This document shows positions 1-12,236 of a stretch of DNA of 64,000 bases, piece after piece (the stretch's first letter is position 1; each line of letters begins with the position of its first letter). The notes under the pieces were generated by a model. That model did no database searches and had not been told where the DNA came from. It worked only from the letters and a program-made list of their open reading frames with translations. The position numbers were made by a program, and so were the translations under genes. Source of the DNA: Eupeodes corollae (lineage: Eukaryota > Arthropoda > Insecta > Diptera > Syrphidae). The stretch lies in contig NC_079148.1 of assembly GCF_945859685.1 (NCBI RefSeq), positions 4,960,001-5,024,000 of the forward strand, written 5' to 3'.

Positions 1-39
1 CAGCGATTTGGCAATATTATATTATTTTAAAGGGTGTCT

Positions 40-670
40 TTTAAGCTGTAGAAGCATTTTTGATAGTTATTATTACGGTAACCTATGGCATGATTCACAT
101 TCACACAGACAAAGAATGTTTCAACCTGAGCAACTATTTAAAAGATCCTTAGCACCTTCAAGTGTAAGGAAACGCTTTAAGAAGTAAGGCCTGCGGATTT
201 CTTGTAAGATTGGACACACAGCTAGAAAATGATGCCTGTGCCACCTAAAAATAAAAAGTTTTATTCCTCTTGCGAGGAATTGACAAATTCTCCAAGATTA
301 ACTCGCACACAGAAACCGTTGAGAGTTGTAAGCCACAAGGCCTTGGTTTTCTACGGACTGTTGCGCCACCTAATTTATTTATTTTTTGAAGATTTGAGTC
401 AGGCTTTTTTATTACTTTTATGATATAATCAGCACTTGATTTAAGATTCTTTAAAAATACTTGTGGCATACGGGATTCAGTATGGAATGAATATGTAGGT
501 GTTGAGTTTTCCACTTTAAAGATGCGCTTGAAATTTAAGCGTTGAATTACTTCAAACTCTTCTAAGTTTTGATACCCAAACACTTGATTTGCACAGGCAT
601 GTTTCAATGGTTGCTTCAAACACTCTAAATTTAGCAGTTGCATCCACATACTAGTTACAGAAGAAATCAC
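40..670 (-). mobile_element. CR1-group non-LTR retrotransposon, C-terminal fragment
   Basis: Read on the minus strand from about 670 down to 40. It matches the region downstream of the reverse transcriptase in CR1-group (Daphne/Crack-like) elements. A block QRLNFKRIFKVENSTPTY is followed, after a frame change near 245, by LAVCPILQEIRRPYF, the usual cysteine-containing end of such ORF2 proteins. The RT domain itself is absent and the reading frame is broken, so this is a dead fragment. The same protein type recurs at 37690-38900. Family naming is from memory of these proteins and is only moderately certain. Confidence 0.6.
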
Positions 671-829
671 TCCCCATAAGATTTATTGCTGTTTTGCCTA
701 AAGCGAATATTTTTTTTACTAAAGGCGCTGGGGATCTCCTTCTTTAAATATTGCGCAAATCCATGCTCTTAAAAATGATTTCGGAATAGCATCTTCCTTA
801 AGAGGACTGTTAACGAATAAAAGGTAGGG

Positions 830-1565
830 ACATGTCGAATAGCAACAATCCAATTGTACTAAAAAATGGTATAGTTATTCTATCAAATCCAAAAGATGTA
901 GCGGAAGAGTATAGTTATTTTTTTGCGTCTGTTGGGCATAGTTCTTTTTTTAAAAGTGTACATACTTCATTTGACTGTTGCTTGAGATTGATCCCCAAGA
1001 AACCAGTTCGGACAGTTTCTTTTTTGAGCCAATTGAGGACTTGAAATACTTTAAACAATAAACTCGTAATATAATTCAACTTCTCATGGGAAAGATGAAA
1101 TGTCTAATATAATGCTTAAAAAGGTTGGAAAAAATTTGGTAGATATATTGACACACATTTTTAACTTAAAGGAAGTAAAACAGATAAAGGAAATAAAAGA
1201 CCAATAACTTTATTGTCTTCAATATCGAAATTTTTTAAGAAGGTAATTAAAACAAGAATACTGTTTTTCCTTAATAAAATAAACTTTTTGAGTCCATTCC
1301 AATTTGGATTCAGTGCTGGGTTTCTACTGCGGTGACTCTTCCAGAATTTTATAAAATTGGGTTTCGTGGATTTATCTGGAAGTGGCTGGAGTCTTATCTG
1401 AAAATTAGATCACACAATGTAAAAGTTAGGTGCAGCATAAGTTCCTCTAAAAATAGTCTTTTGGGAGTCCCATGGGGATCCGTGCTGGGCCCAATTTTAT
1501 TTTCGTTTAATTTAATTCCGTTTTTCACTCCCTTTCCTAGGTTAAGTCAGAGCCTTTGCCGATGA
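830..1565 (+). mobile_element. Degenerate non-LTR reverse transcriptase fragment
   Basis: Plus-strand relic with several RT landmarks in shifted frames. The segment at about 1195-1320 reads GNKRPITLLSSISKFFKKVI followed by a PFQFGF block (RT motifs 1-2). Near 1380-1500 lies WLESYLKIRS followed by GVPWGSVLGPILF, a copy of the usual GVPQGSVLGP with Gln changed to Trp. No YADD/FADD box is visible after it, and the following DNA has no coding character. It points opposite to the fragment at 40-670, so it is a separate insertion. Jockey, I or CR1 affiliation cannot be decided. Confidence 0.6.
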
Positions 1566-4077
1566 GCTTGGAATTTCATATTGTAGCAATAGTCCTTTGA
1601 ATCTAATTTTTTAAGATTTTGGTTTGCTAAGCATGAGTTAACTGTGAGCAGCAAAACAAAGTTAATATTATTCAGCCTAAAAGGTAGTAACTCTTCGGAC
1701 ATACCAATAAATTTTCATTCTCATGATTGCCTTAATAATAATTAGTTTATGGTGAATGTAATGGTCAGCACTCTGCATACTCAATCATACCATCCCAATG
1801 TCCAATGCAGTGGTAGCTGTTTTGAAATTGAAAAAGTTTCCTTTTTAAGATTTTATTTTTTTCTAATGAATGAAGGGATCAGCGTTACCACTTTACTTTA
1901 ATTGAAGTTTATCTACTTTTTTTTCAAATAAATCTTAAATCTACTTCCTACATTGCACCATCATCAAAATATTGAAATCTACTTCATTTTCAATATCTGG
2001 TTTTTTACTTACTTCAATTTTAATAAAAATAGACTGAATCTACTCCTTTCTTTTCTCACTCTTGTATGTAGTCTTAAAACTTTCTAGAGAATTAAAAATC
2101 GCTTGAGTATTTGCATTTGCAGTGAAGTTACGTCTTATCTAATGTATTCTAGTGTAACCCTTTTGTCATTTTCGACATACATGAAAATGACTAGAAGGAC
2201 ATTTATCATAATTTCCAGTCAAAAGGGCTGTTGAAAATGATTTTAGAAAATAATGCCCTAATTCTCATCGTTTCACTTTTTAATGGACGAAAATTATTTA
2301 TAGTTTTTGTTTCGTTTTCAAACAATCCTTAACGACGTTTTCAAAGCTAATCGATCTCCCAATAACAAATTTACATATGTAGTTTGATTTTGTAAATATC
2401 TCTATCTATCATACATATAGTGCCCGTATGGCAAGTTTTGCATTCGTAAACAAATTCGAATTCGAGATTTTAATCAAACATTACATTACGATGGTAGAGA
2501 AGACGAAGTGGTCCCCCGATTTTTTCAAACTAAAAATAACAGTAGTTTCAATACAAATTTGTACGGTCAAAAATCGATAATTCGATTTTTTTTAAAAACA
2601 AACCGATAGATTTTTTTTTTAAATTCTTGCTAAAATGTGTGTCCTTAGTTTAGCTTCTTTCGTTATAAAAAATATATTAAGGCTATTCCATCCCAGCTAG
2701 AACCGTTATTTTGTTTTTAAATTTTCTCAAGAACTAAACTATTTATTTTTTCTGCCAAAAATATAATTGTTTTTATTTTTAATTTAAAAACAGATATTTT
2801 TTTTTTTTGATATATGATTTCTTGAAAATTTACAAAATTGAAATGGGAGTCGTCTAATAATAAGTTCAAAATTATATACCAAAAATATTATTAAACTAAA
2901 ATTCAAAAACGATTTTCAAACGAAAATTTAAAAAAATTTGTATTTTTTCTTGAGAAATCAAATGGCATTTACATTTTTGAAAACAAACTGTTTTGCAGGT
3001 ACATTTTAATTCAATACAGGAAATAGTTTTACACAGACATTTTTGAATACATGAGCGAGTTCATGCGACCCAGTCGTGCATTTTATTTTTTTCTGTTTGT
3101 TAATGTTTTAAGTTGTGCCCTAGTCTTATTTTGGATTTGATTGTTTGTTTTCAATGTGAAAATATATTTTCAAGTTGTCCAAAAACAAAGAAAAAAGGTT
3201 TATTGATTTACTGAAATTGTATTACGATTACAATAACTATTTATTTCTTGAAGCTCTCGTCCTTTGAAATAAAAACATCCTAAAGTAATTTGATATGACC
3301 AACACGAGCCCAATCTTTGCTTTTTCGTTGCTAACAACCAAGATTTAAGAAATGTAACATTAACATATCGAAGATGATTAAAGCCTTAAATAATTAATTT
3401 GTTTTCTATTTTTTTTATTGAAATAATGTAATTTAAAAATATGTAGAATAAAATGAAAAATTGAATTTTTGAAATCTACTTCGATTTCTCCCAATCTACT
3501 TCACTTTTTTAATAAAATCACTTTCACTTTTTTTTGAGAAGTGGTAATGCTGGAAGGGCAAGGGATTACTTAATAATAAGGCAAGTGTCCGTCGGCAAAA
3601 CTTACGCTTCTGAATATAACGCTTAAAACCTTTAATAAACTTCGGCGAGCAAACTTCCCATAACCCAATTCTCCTGCAGGAACCAAGTGTGAACTCTATA
3701 ATGACAAACAACAATATCGCATGTATTTTGTTTTTGTATTTCGGATCCGTGTTGGTGTCACTTATTTCACTTAGTGGGTATGCAGATTGCGGTTGATTAG
3801 TGTCGGTCGGTAGATAAACGTTGATTGGTGTCAGTCGGTATTAGAAGTGTATCGCTTTGTTACAACTTTTCATTCTAAGTTGCAATATGGAATACCCTGT
3901 AGGAGTGGTGCATATTTCAACAAACTACAACAACTCACCTTTATTCAAAAATCAGCTTAACGTAACAATTGTTCCATCGTTTAACACAATCAATGTAACT
4001 TTTTTACAATTGTGACAGTTAATTAGTCAATCAAGTTAATATCTATAGTTTGAAATCTAGGGTTTGGCAATTCATCA
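1566..4077. other. Non-genic AT-rich DNA
   Basis: No convincing gene, RNA or element. Long A/T runs dominate. A two-unit tandem of period 28 bp sits at 3793-3848 (units beginning TTGATTAGTGTCGGTCGG and TTGATTGGTGTCAGTCGG). Confidence 0.5.
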
Positions 4078-4250
4078 TGAATCGTTTAACCCCGAAACAA
4101 CGCTTTGAAATTCTGAAAATTTTACAAAAAAAACCTTGAAAAATTCTGAGATCATTTTGCCTATTCTATGGTGTTAAGTGATAAGGCTGATTCTGATCAA
4201 ATGGCTTCGTAAATAAGCAAAATTTTCGAGTCTATGAAATAGATATTACA
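4078..4250 (+). pseudogene. Internally deleted mariner transposase remnant
   Basis: Starts ATGAATCGTTTAACCCCG, encoding MNRLTPKQRFEILKIL, which parallels the MNRLTNEQRLQIIEF start of the mariner copies at 14754-15839 and 24878-25944. After a stop and a short FCLFYGVK block it jumps to NGFVNKQNFRVYEI, which corresponds to NGYVNKQNCRIW just after the first catalytic Asp in those copies. The whole middle of the protein (more than 100 codons) is therefore missing. Terminal repeats were not found. This is an older and more divergent relative, not a recent copy. Confidence 0.55.
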
Positions 4251-7200
4251 TACATTAAAATCCATAAATTAATCAGTTCAAGATAGTCAAGGTGTTGGGC
4301 TAAATCCCTGTCTCTGCCATTTAAAAATGTTTTCAGACCAATTATTCCTCCAACCCATTAAGCACACGGATAGTCAGTTTTTGTAATTTTTGTGGATGTT
4401 ACGGAGTCACTTCAAATACTGCCGTTTTGTTATACAACTTTAAGTAGTTTATATCCTGCTCAATTCGGTTATGAAAATTGGGATCATCATCAATCTTGTT
4501 TTGGCCCTATTCACCGAATATATGCCTGGCTAAAGGTACCTTAAATTCTTGAAATGCCAAACTTAACTAAAAATAAATCATTTGACAGCTGGCAAAATGG
4601 TCATCGATAAGAATAGTGTTGCCAACTTAAAGTTCTTTAGAATAATGAAATGTCAAAATGCGTTGCTTTAAAATTAAATACAGAAATATTCACCAAGAAA
4701 GTATTAAAATACAAAATTCGCACAGAGTTTCTCTGATTTCTTTTAGGAACAAAGCGGTAAAATAAGCTCACATTTCTCTCAATAGATTTATGCATCATAA
4801 ATGTCACTTTTGCTCTCTAAATTATAGTTGTTATCGAGTTCCCCATCTGTCAGTGAAATAAAAGAAATTCGAGAACATTATGAATAACTCCCAGTGGGAG
4901 ATGAACTGGAACCTTTCCGATATGCCTAAATGGAGGAAGGGAGGTATGATAAGTCCTATAAGACTTATGACTACTCAAAAATAAATACGAGTACTTCCTC
5001 ACCCTTACCATGTTTAATTTGACGGGCGCTGTAGACGTCATTTACAAGGAGAGAAAAAACGTCAAGAACTTAAGACTTGCCACCAGTAGGTGATATAAGG
5101 ATATTTATATTACAGAAAATAAACCGTTATTTTTTGACATTTTGATTTATAGTGTGGTTGTCCCTTATTTCCGTTAGGCGGCGGCACGGTGAGAAAAAAA
5201 GAACAACAATTTAACTGCACTGGCAATTGTGGTAGTTGTATATATAATAGGAGTGAATAAGGAAGTCATATCCTTGAAGGAGCCAATTATTATTATTTTT
5301 TTTTCTTCCTCTTCGTCTTCTACGTGCAAGTCTTCTCACCACTCACTGTCGTCCTCGTCGTCGTTTTTTGTTCGCTTTTCTTAGTATATACGTATTTCTG
5401 CAGCAGTAACATGAGAGAAAGAAGAAGAAGGTTTGGGCTTTATAAACTTAATATACCTATTACAATGGCGGAAACCAACACGTGAGGCATGCTTCACAGA
5501 GATCAATTTTCTCCTTTTTTATTTTTATAAAAATGCCTTCGTCTTGGCGTTTCTTAACAAACCTACAAACATAGGTACATACATACATATGTATATCTCG
5601 TGGACATCCCTTTATAACTCATGCAATAGCTGGCTTAAGGCAGCAGCAGTAGCAGGAGGCAGGAGGATATAAAGGAAGAAAAGTAGGATTGTGTATCATG
5701 TCAAAAAATCCAAAGGAGCAATTTTTTTTAAGCTTGCTCCTTTTTGTCTAGAAATGCAAAGAGCTCCACCGCAAAAAAAAAATCCATGTAATTTTCATGT
5801 GGCTTAAGAATGTCAAGGGGATGAAAAAATGGGGTTGAATCTAAAAACAAAAACAACGAAAAAATGAATAAAATAACGAATAACGAAAAACGACGACAAC
5901 GACAAAGACGCGGATGGACGTATAATTTTTCCTGCAATGAATGTTAAAAACACCCATCATCAGGGTTGGGGATGGGGATCATATCTCATTCAGGAAATGC
6001 GGTGTTTAGGACATGAAAAGGACTGAGGCATATATTAAAATAATTGTGGAAAGCTAGATAAGAGCGGAGGATTTTGTTTTAAAAAATAAGCGACAAGTTA
6101 ATTTTTGAAATATTTTAAATTTTTTCTTATGTGTATGTGTTCTGAGATAGACATGGAAAGTAATATTTTTGGATTTCTATAGGCTCTTGCACTTCAAAAC
6201 ATGATGGAACCGTTTTCTTGTTGTTGGGTATATATTAGTCCCGTAACTTTCTTCTTTTACAGGGTGTAACATTTGTATGTACACTAGATGGGCCATTTTA
6301 GACTCGAGTATCTAAATATTGTTGTCAACATATAAGTCCCGACACTTTGCAAACTGAAACAAAGACTGAAGAATGATACGTTCAGAGCCTGATTTTGTAT
6401 ACAACAATATAATGACAGACCCTCTCTGGCAAAGTAAATAAACAGAATTATAGAATTCAGGGGATACAAAAAAGTTAGCTAACCTTGCCATATCGCAGTT
6501 CAATCAAGTTCTTGTAAATCAAGCTTTTAGTGAAGAGGGGGGAGGGGCAAATTAACCATAAGAATGAATCTTTATAATAGCTAAAGAAAACTGGATTTAT
6601 ATTTGAATTAAAATTGTCTTAATTAAAGTAATAACATAAAACGATTTTGGGAGCATTTTGAATTCCGAACTCATCTATTGCAGAATAAGCTTGGAGTTTG
6701 AACACCCAATTTCAGCGTCTAATTATTTTTTTTAATCAATGAAAATGTGTAGTTTATAGATAAATATTGGAAAAATTTATTTCTTGGGTAAAGCTTTTAG
6801 GCATATTCTGATCAAAAAAGATTCAACCAATTTTAAGATATGAAATAAAAAATAATGCTTTCATGTCGTATTTTTTTAAACTTTAAAAATATGCTTTATT
6901 TATTCAATTTCTTTAACAGTTTAAACGTATGATTTCCGTAAGGTTTAAGTTAAAGGAAAAAAATGTTCGAGTGGATTTCGATGCTTGAACGTGGAACACG
7001 TTGAACTTCTTTTAAAATCAAAACAAAATTTTCTTAGTTTATGAAGGGGCCATACAATTCTTTTTTCAAAACGTATATTTCATAATTATTATTTCACGTA
7101 AGAACACGAGCTTTCTTGAGCGACCAAACAACAATGATGAAACCACTGAAACTGTCATTTAACTTTAAGATGTTTCCTGTACAACGACTTCAGAATTTCC

Positions 7201-8089
7201 AAAAAATTGTACTAATATTATTGAACTGAAAAGATTGTTTCTTTGTTTGTTTGCTTGTTTGAACGCGGCAATCTCAGGAAATACGAATACAATTTGAAAA
7301 AAAATTCAGGAAGCCTATATGCTATATAACATCAAGTTAGGATAAAGACAGTTTTAATATGGGGGATATTTTTCACTTCGAGATCGTTCACTGTGTGCCC
7401 TCCGGAAACTGCTAAAGTTTTTCTAAAATATTGTATGACCGAATAGTTCCCCTATAATAGTTTTGAAAAAAAAGTCAGCAAATGTCTATATTTTAAATTT
7501 GACACACTAAAGAAAAAATAAGAAATGTTTATAATCTAATGGTTGATTATCTAAAGTTACGAAATATGATGATAACTGACTTTACTTGTAACTGCAGTTT
7601 GAGAGCTAGTAATCCAGGTAATTCCAGTGAATTTAAAGACTCCATGGGATAGTTCAAAACGTCATACTAGTTTATAACGGTGTCGACTAATTTGAAAGAA
7701 ATCAACTGTCAATATCAGAATAGCCACATTGAGATACTCGACATATTTATTTTTCACCACCAATATTGATCGTTTACTCAGCCAATTATGGTTATTGAAC
7801 TTTGCGATATCAAAGGAAACACTCTGAATAAGCTGCTCTTTTCAGTCTGTGATGTGACAGAAATCTGTGGGTAATATGATGAATCTGGTATCAGATGTCC
7901 AATGCGACTGTTTTTATCCCCATATTTTTGCTACTCGCGTGTTAGTTGTAACAGTTAGAGTGTCTTTACCTACCGCCACAAATATGATGATCTTAGACAT
8001 GCTTTTAAACAACAGTTGATCGGAAAAAACGAAACGTTCTGTCCAGTGCCTCTTATTTGCCAATCGCCCGCCTTCTAGCAAGTCGCAGC
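4251..8089. other. Non-genic DNA
   Basis: No coding region recognised on either strand. Contents are AT-rich stretches, a pyrimidine-rich tract near 5290-5370 (runs of CTTCTT and CGTCGTC), and small CAG- and GA-rich patches near 5640-5670 and 5880-5910. Short open frames here have no family features. Confidence 0.5.
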
Positions 8090-9390
8090 CATTCCAGATG
8101 AAAGCTTAATTTTTTTAAGATGTGAGCCTCTGTCCAAGAGACTCAAGTGGGTTATAGGAGCACCTGCCCAAATATGGGAATTGTACTCAAGTTTTGGACG
8201 AATAAAGGCTTTAGAAATTATAGCTAGATCAGAAGGACTGACAGCTGTTCACTTTCCTTGATGCAAGTATCACTCATGGATAGTGGCGTTGGAAGAGGGT
8301 TAAGCTTTTGTGACAGTAGACAGCTATGTGTTTTCGAAGCATTAAATTCTAAACGGTTTTGGATTCCCCATTGAACAATGCTTTCAAGATCAGAACTTAA
8401 TGAGCTTATCATACGTTGCCGTTGGTAGTCCACATCCAAAGAACAAGGATGATAATCTTAAAACGAATATGAAAAGCTTAGTCTACTGTCATCCGCTAAA
8501 CAATTTAGTGGGTTAGAAGTTTAAGACAAAATATCATTTAAAAATAAGGAAGAGAGTTAGAGACAAAACAGAGCCCTGGGGTACACCAGCGTTTATATTG
8601 CGAATATGAGATTTGAACACGTCCAATACTACTTAAATTGAACAATCCGAAAGGTTATTTCTAACCCAACGAAGAAGGGATTCATCAATACCAAATGCAC
8701 GCATTTTCGATAAGAGAGCTTGATTCCAAACTCTATCAAATGCTTTTGAAATATTAAGTTCAATTATCTTACTTTCTTCAAAACGATGTTAAGATTTGCT
8801 TCCCTGTTCGGTAAGATGGACCATGAGATCACCAGTGGACCTATTGCAACGAAAGCCATACTTCAAGATATTTATTAAGCTGAAAATTGATCAGCGTCTC
8901 CATGACCTTGGAAAGAAGGGATGTAAGTGCAATTGGACGATATTGAGATGGTGAGGATGATTCGCCTTTTTTAGGGACACGCTGGACAAATGCAGTTTTC
9001 CATCCACTCGGAAAGAGACCTATAGAATAGGACATATTATGGAAAAGTTAACGCAGTGGTTTTGCCAGCGTTGAAGAACACCTCTTCAGAACAATAGCGC
9101 GAATACTATCCGGGCCAGCAGATTTGTGAATTTCAAGATTTTAAAGTACTCTAGTAACTGAACAAGTGCGAAAGAAGATTCGTCCCATAGAATCGTTTAC
9201 GCTATCATGTACAGGTGGAGTCATGTCACTTACTGGCTTCATCGAATAAACAGCAGACTGTGCTGCAAGCAAATTGGGGTTATCAATCGAGCTTACATAT
9301 TGAGTGTAATTGGAAACGAGCGACGGAACCCACGAAAAATGACCAGACATTTTTACTACCATTGTTTATTTTTTGCCGTCATTTCTAAAT
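8090..9390 (-). mobile_element. Family J non-LTR retrotransposon, RT-region relic
   Basis: Minus-strand reverse transcriptase region in broken frames. In order it shows a pre-RT segment (KSAGPDSIRAIVLKRC, about 9090), RT motif VPKKGESSSPSQYRPIALTS (about 8950), a degenerate FADD-equivalent region (about 8490), then WGIQNRLEFNASKTHSCLL (about 8340) and FIRPKLEYNSHIWAGAP (about 8185). All blocks align with the plus-strand family J element at 26260-30139. Several frameshifts and stops make it non-functional. It ends just before repeat A copy 1. The clade looks CR1/jockey-like but is not certain. Confidence 0.7.
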
Positions 9391-9398
9391 GAATAAAA

Positions 9399-10217
9399 GA
9401 GGCTGAGATGCGACCCACACTGATAACTTCCAATCCCGTCTGTCGATTTGACTTGCTTAAAAGTTTGTCTATATGTACTCGTATCAATTTTTACCAAATT
9501 TGCGTACTATTTCTTATAAAAAAATGGACTGCTGGATTCTTATATAAAAATTACTGAATATCGAACACAATATTTTCAGTGAAATAAAACAAGTTTGAAG
9601 CCAATATTTTTAATTTTTGAAAAGCTATTTGAGTCAAAAGTAAATTTTTACCTTGTTTTAGTATTGTTTTTTTTAGAGTTTTTTTTTTTGTAAAAGAACT
9701 GTCGATTCGATTTTTTTCAAAATTTTACCGAATGTTGAAAACAATATTTCTTATAAGATAAAATTAGTTTGAAGCCAATATTTAAAATTTTTAAAAAGAT
9801 ATTTGAGTCGAAAATCAATTTTTGCCAACTTTTATTAATTTTTTTTTAGGTTTTCATTTTTTGTAAAGAAAACTTTCAATTCGATTTTTCTCAAAATTTT
9901 CAAAATACCGAAATGTTCACCTTTTTTTCAAACTGCTATTATAAAGAAACCACCCACGCAATTTTCTTGAGAGCAGTTTCTGCATCTTTCTGTCTTATTA
10001 TCTGTATAACAAAATTAATTTGAAATCGATATCTCTTCTGGTTCTTGAGCTATGGACGACTAAAAAAACGTCGCGAACGTACGTACACACGCACGCACAG
10101 ACATCTTTCTAAAAATCTTTTATTTCGACTCTTTTGACTTTGAAACGTCGAGAAATGTCAAAATTTTCAATTTGACAAATCGGACTCATTACAATAACTT
10201 CTTATGGGAAGTTAAAA
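9399..10217 (+). repeat. Repeat A, copy 1
   Basis: Begins GAGGCTGAGATGCGACCCA and ends with AACTTCTTATGGGAAGTT, a near-palindromic terminus. Between the ends lie two diverged tandem units of about 185 bp, each reading roughly ACTG..ATTCGATTTTT, then AAAACAATATTT, then AGTTTGAAGCCAATATTT. The 3' module contains GAGCTATGGACGAC, a CGTACGTACAC-type patch and TTGACAAATCGGAC. No open reading frame. Other copies or pieces are at 17725-21159, 33825-34875, 52682-54190, 45235-45275 and 62621-62830. Copy 1 abuts the SINE at 10218. Confidence 0.75.
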
Positions 10218-10392
10218 TTGGGTGGCGCAACAGTCCGTTGAGAACTAGGGCCTAGTGACTTACAACCCTCAACCATTAATGTGTGCTATCTAAAGTCTGT
10301 GAAAAGACTTTAGATAGCAAAGCACTGATCGAACCCAATACCTCTGGCATGACAGTCGAACGCACTAACCATTATGCGACAGGTACACTGGT
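10218..10392 (-). mobile_element. tRNA-derived SINE with RTE-type tail
   Basis: On the minus strand it begins with a tRNA-like head. An A box TCGCATAATGG (10369-10379) is followed about 45 bases on by a B box GGTTCGATCA (10326-10335), matching RNA polymerase III internal promoter spacing. The body has a perfect 14-bp stem with a 6-base loop (10285-10318). The 3' end, GGCCCTAGTT..GGACTGTTGCGCCACC, matches the 3' end of the RTE-like LINE at 54500-54535. That pairing is the usual mark of a SINE copied by a partner LINE. Not a functional tRNA gene, because no cloverleaf acceptor stem is seen. Confidence 0.65.
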
Positions 10393-12113
10393 AATTTCAG
10401 GTCATGCAAAAATTTAATGCGCCGTAAATGTCCGTTACAGGACTTTCGAGCTTGTTTGAACTTATTCCGGTTTTCCTTAGTTCTTGACTGTTGAACTGTT
10501 GTTCTCTTTGCAAATCGTGCCTAAATGCATGTTACGATCAAATATATTTATTCCCCTTTTAAACGTGGACTTCAATTTAAGACCAAAATGAGCCAATTCG
10601 GTCCAGCCGTTCTCGAATTGTACCTAGCTAGACTAATAGACATCAATTTATTTTTATATATGTGTATAGAATAAAACATAATAACAAATTACTCGTACAA
10701 TGGGGAAATCAAATACCGCTATTATGTAAAAGTGCCTAAATGCAAAAACTTGAGCAAAACCATTTGCAATTTACAAATAATTATTAATTCAAATACAATT
10801 ACAAGTAATGATGTATTTTTTTCAATTACAATTACGTGTAATTACTAACTACTTTTGATAAGATAGAAAGTTGAAGTTAATTACGAAAAGTATTCATAAT
10901 TTCCCACCTCATGGTATGCAAAAATCGACTGAGAAATGTTTGAATTATTTAGTCTTAAATAGGATACGTCCTCATGGCACACCCTATGTGTGCATAGAAA
11001 CTTAATATATCTGAAAATTTCATGCAAACATTTTTATTTTCATAGAAAATTATGAAAATTGGCTAAAAGCCCCTTGGGGGTTTTCATAAAAACTGCCCAA
11101 TTGTCATTTAAAACTTCACTCTTAGCTTATTACATTCAGCAATTTTTAATTTCCTCAAAATGCTCGGTAATATAATACAGCATCGCACTTATGTACATAG
11201 CTTTGAGCTACCTCACAAAAAAATGCAATTATTTCAAATAGGTATCTAATAACTCACCAAAAGTAAAAGGTATAAGGAATAAAGATACGTTTTTAAACCT
11301 TTTTTCCTCTCTCTTCTGTAACTCTTATGAAGGTATGTTGGACAATATGATTTGAAACCAAAGATAGAAAGAAATACGCAGAGATACCTAAGTACCATGG
11401 TTCTTGTACGAGTATACCATATGAGTGCCGTACTTAATAATTAATGATCACAGGTGCAAATGAAACTTCTCGGGTAATTAATTAATTCCACCGTACGTCG
11501 CGTCGCGCCGCGTCGCGTCGAGTTGAGTTCAGTCTCTTTATACAAAACCACCTTCATTTGCCTTAGCTATAGCTTGTTAAATAAAAATGAAAAATGTGAG
11601 CACAATCTTTGCTCCGTATAAAACGTGAAAATAGGTATACTTGTGGTGCGTGTAACCATTACCCGCACCAAACAACCATTAGAGTTCACATATTCTTATA
11701 AGTGCGTTGCTCAAAGAGTTCAATAGAACAAGGTCCTTGACGCATTGCGTACCTACTTTTTACTGAAAAATCAACCAACCAGAACAACTTCAAAAAAAAA
11801 AAAAAAAATACGTATATGAGTTTAAAAAACAACCAGTTACCGCATCAGGAAAAGTCGAAATTAATTGAGCGGCACAAACAAATTCGTTAATTGGACTGAC
11901 TGACGGAAAGCGGGAAAGGGTTGCTGTTTGCTGATGATATGGAAGTTAGAAAGGAAGCAGAAAACCTGGTCGACAAAGACATCAGGCTCAGAGGGTTTTA
12001 AATACCTACATTATGGTATACGCAGTACGCATCTATTAATCCAGACAGCTTCGGTGGCTGAGGCAGTGGCAGTGGCAGTGGCAATGGCATTGGCTTCCCT
12101 CTTTGAATATTCA
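10393..12113. other. Non-genic DNA with a CG-rich simple repeat
   Basis: AT-rich, no gene recognised. A short GTCGC-type simple repeat sits at about 11493-11520, unusual in these AT-rich surroundings. A run of GGCAGT units (about 12060-12090) precedes the possible exon below. Confidence 0.45.
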
Positions 12114-12236
12114 TCAGTTTAATCGCTCGAATGCATTGTGTCGTCTTGTCGTCGTCGTCGGTCGTCAGAGTCGCTTCATTTGGGTCTTCATTGGTAGTCT
12201 CCAGAATCAAGATCCAGAACAAGCAAAATGGTAAGT
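12114..12236 (+). other. Possible orphan first exon: start codon directly abutting a splice donor
   Basis: An initiator-like TCAGTT at about 12115-12120 is followed by a GTC/CG-rich leader of about 110 bases. It ends CAAGCAAAATG|GTAAGT, with the ATG at 12228-12230 and a consensus 5' splice site at 12231-12236. The A at -3 gives a good translation context. First introns placed exactly after the ATG occur in several conserved animal genes, so this could be the start of a host gene whose other exons are outside or unrecognised. No downstream exon was found here. Could equally be chance. Confidence 0.3.

Noticed and set aside
10326..10379. tRNA gene on the minus strand
   Set aside because: A and B box-like sequences are present but no paired acceptor stem or proper anticodon arm could be drawn. 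The segment continues into a SINE body and LINE-like tail.
12228..12236. Start of a specific conserved gene such as calmodulin, which also has an intron just after the ATG
   Set aside because: No second exon of any such gene is in the window, and a start codon next to a donor is too little to name a gene.
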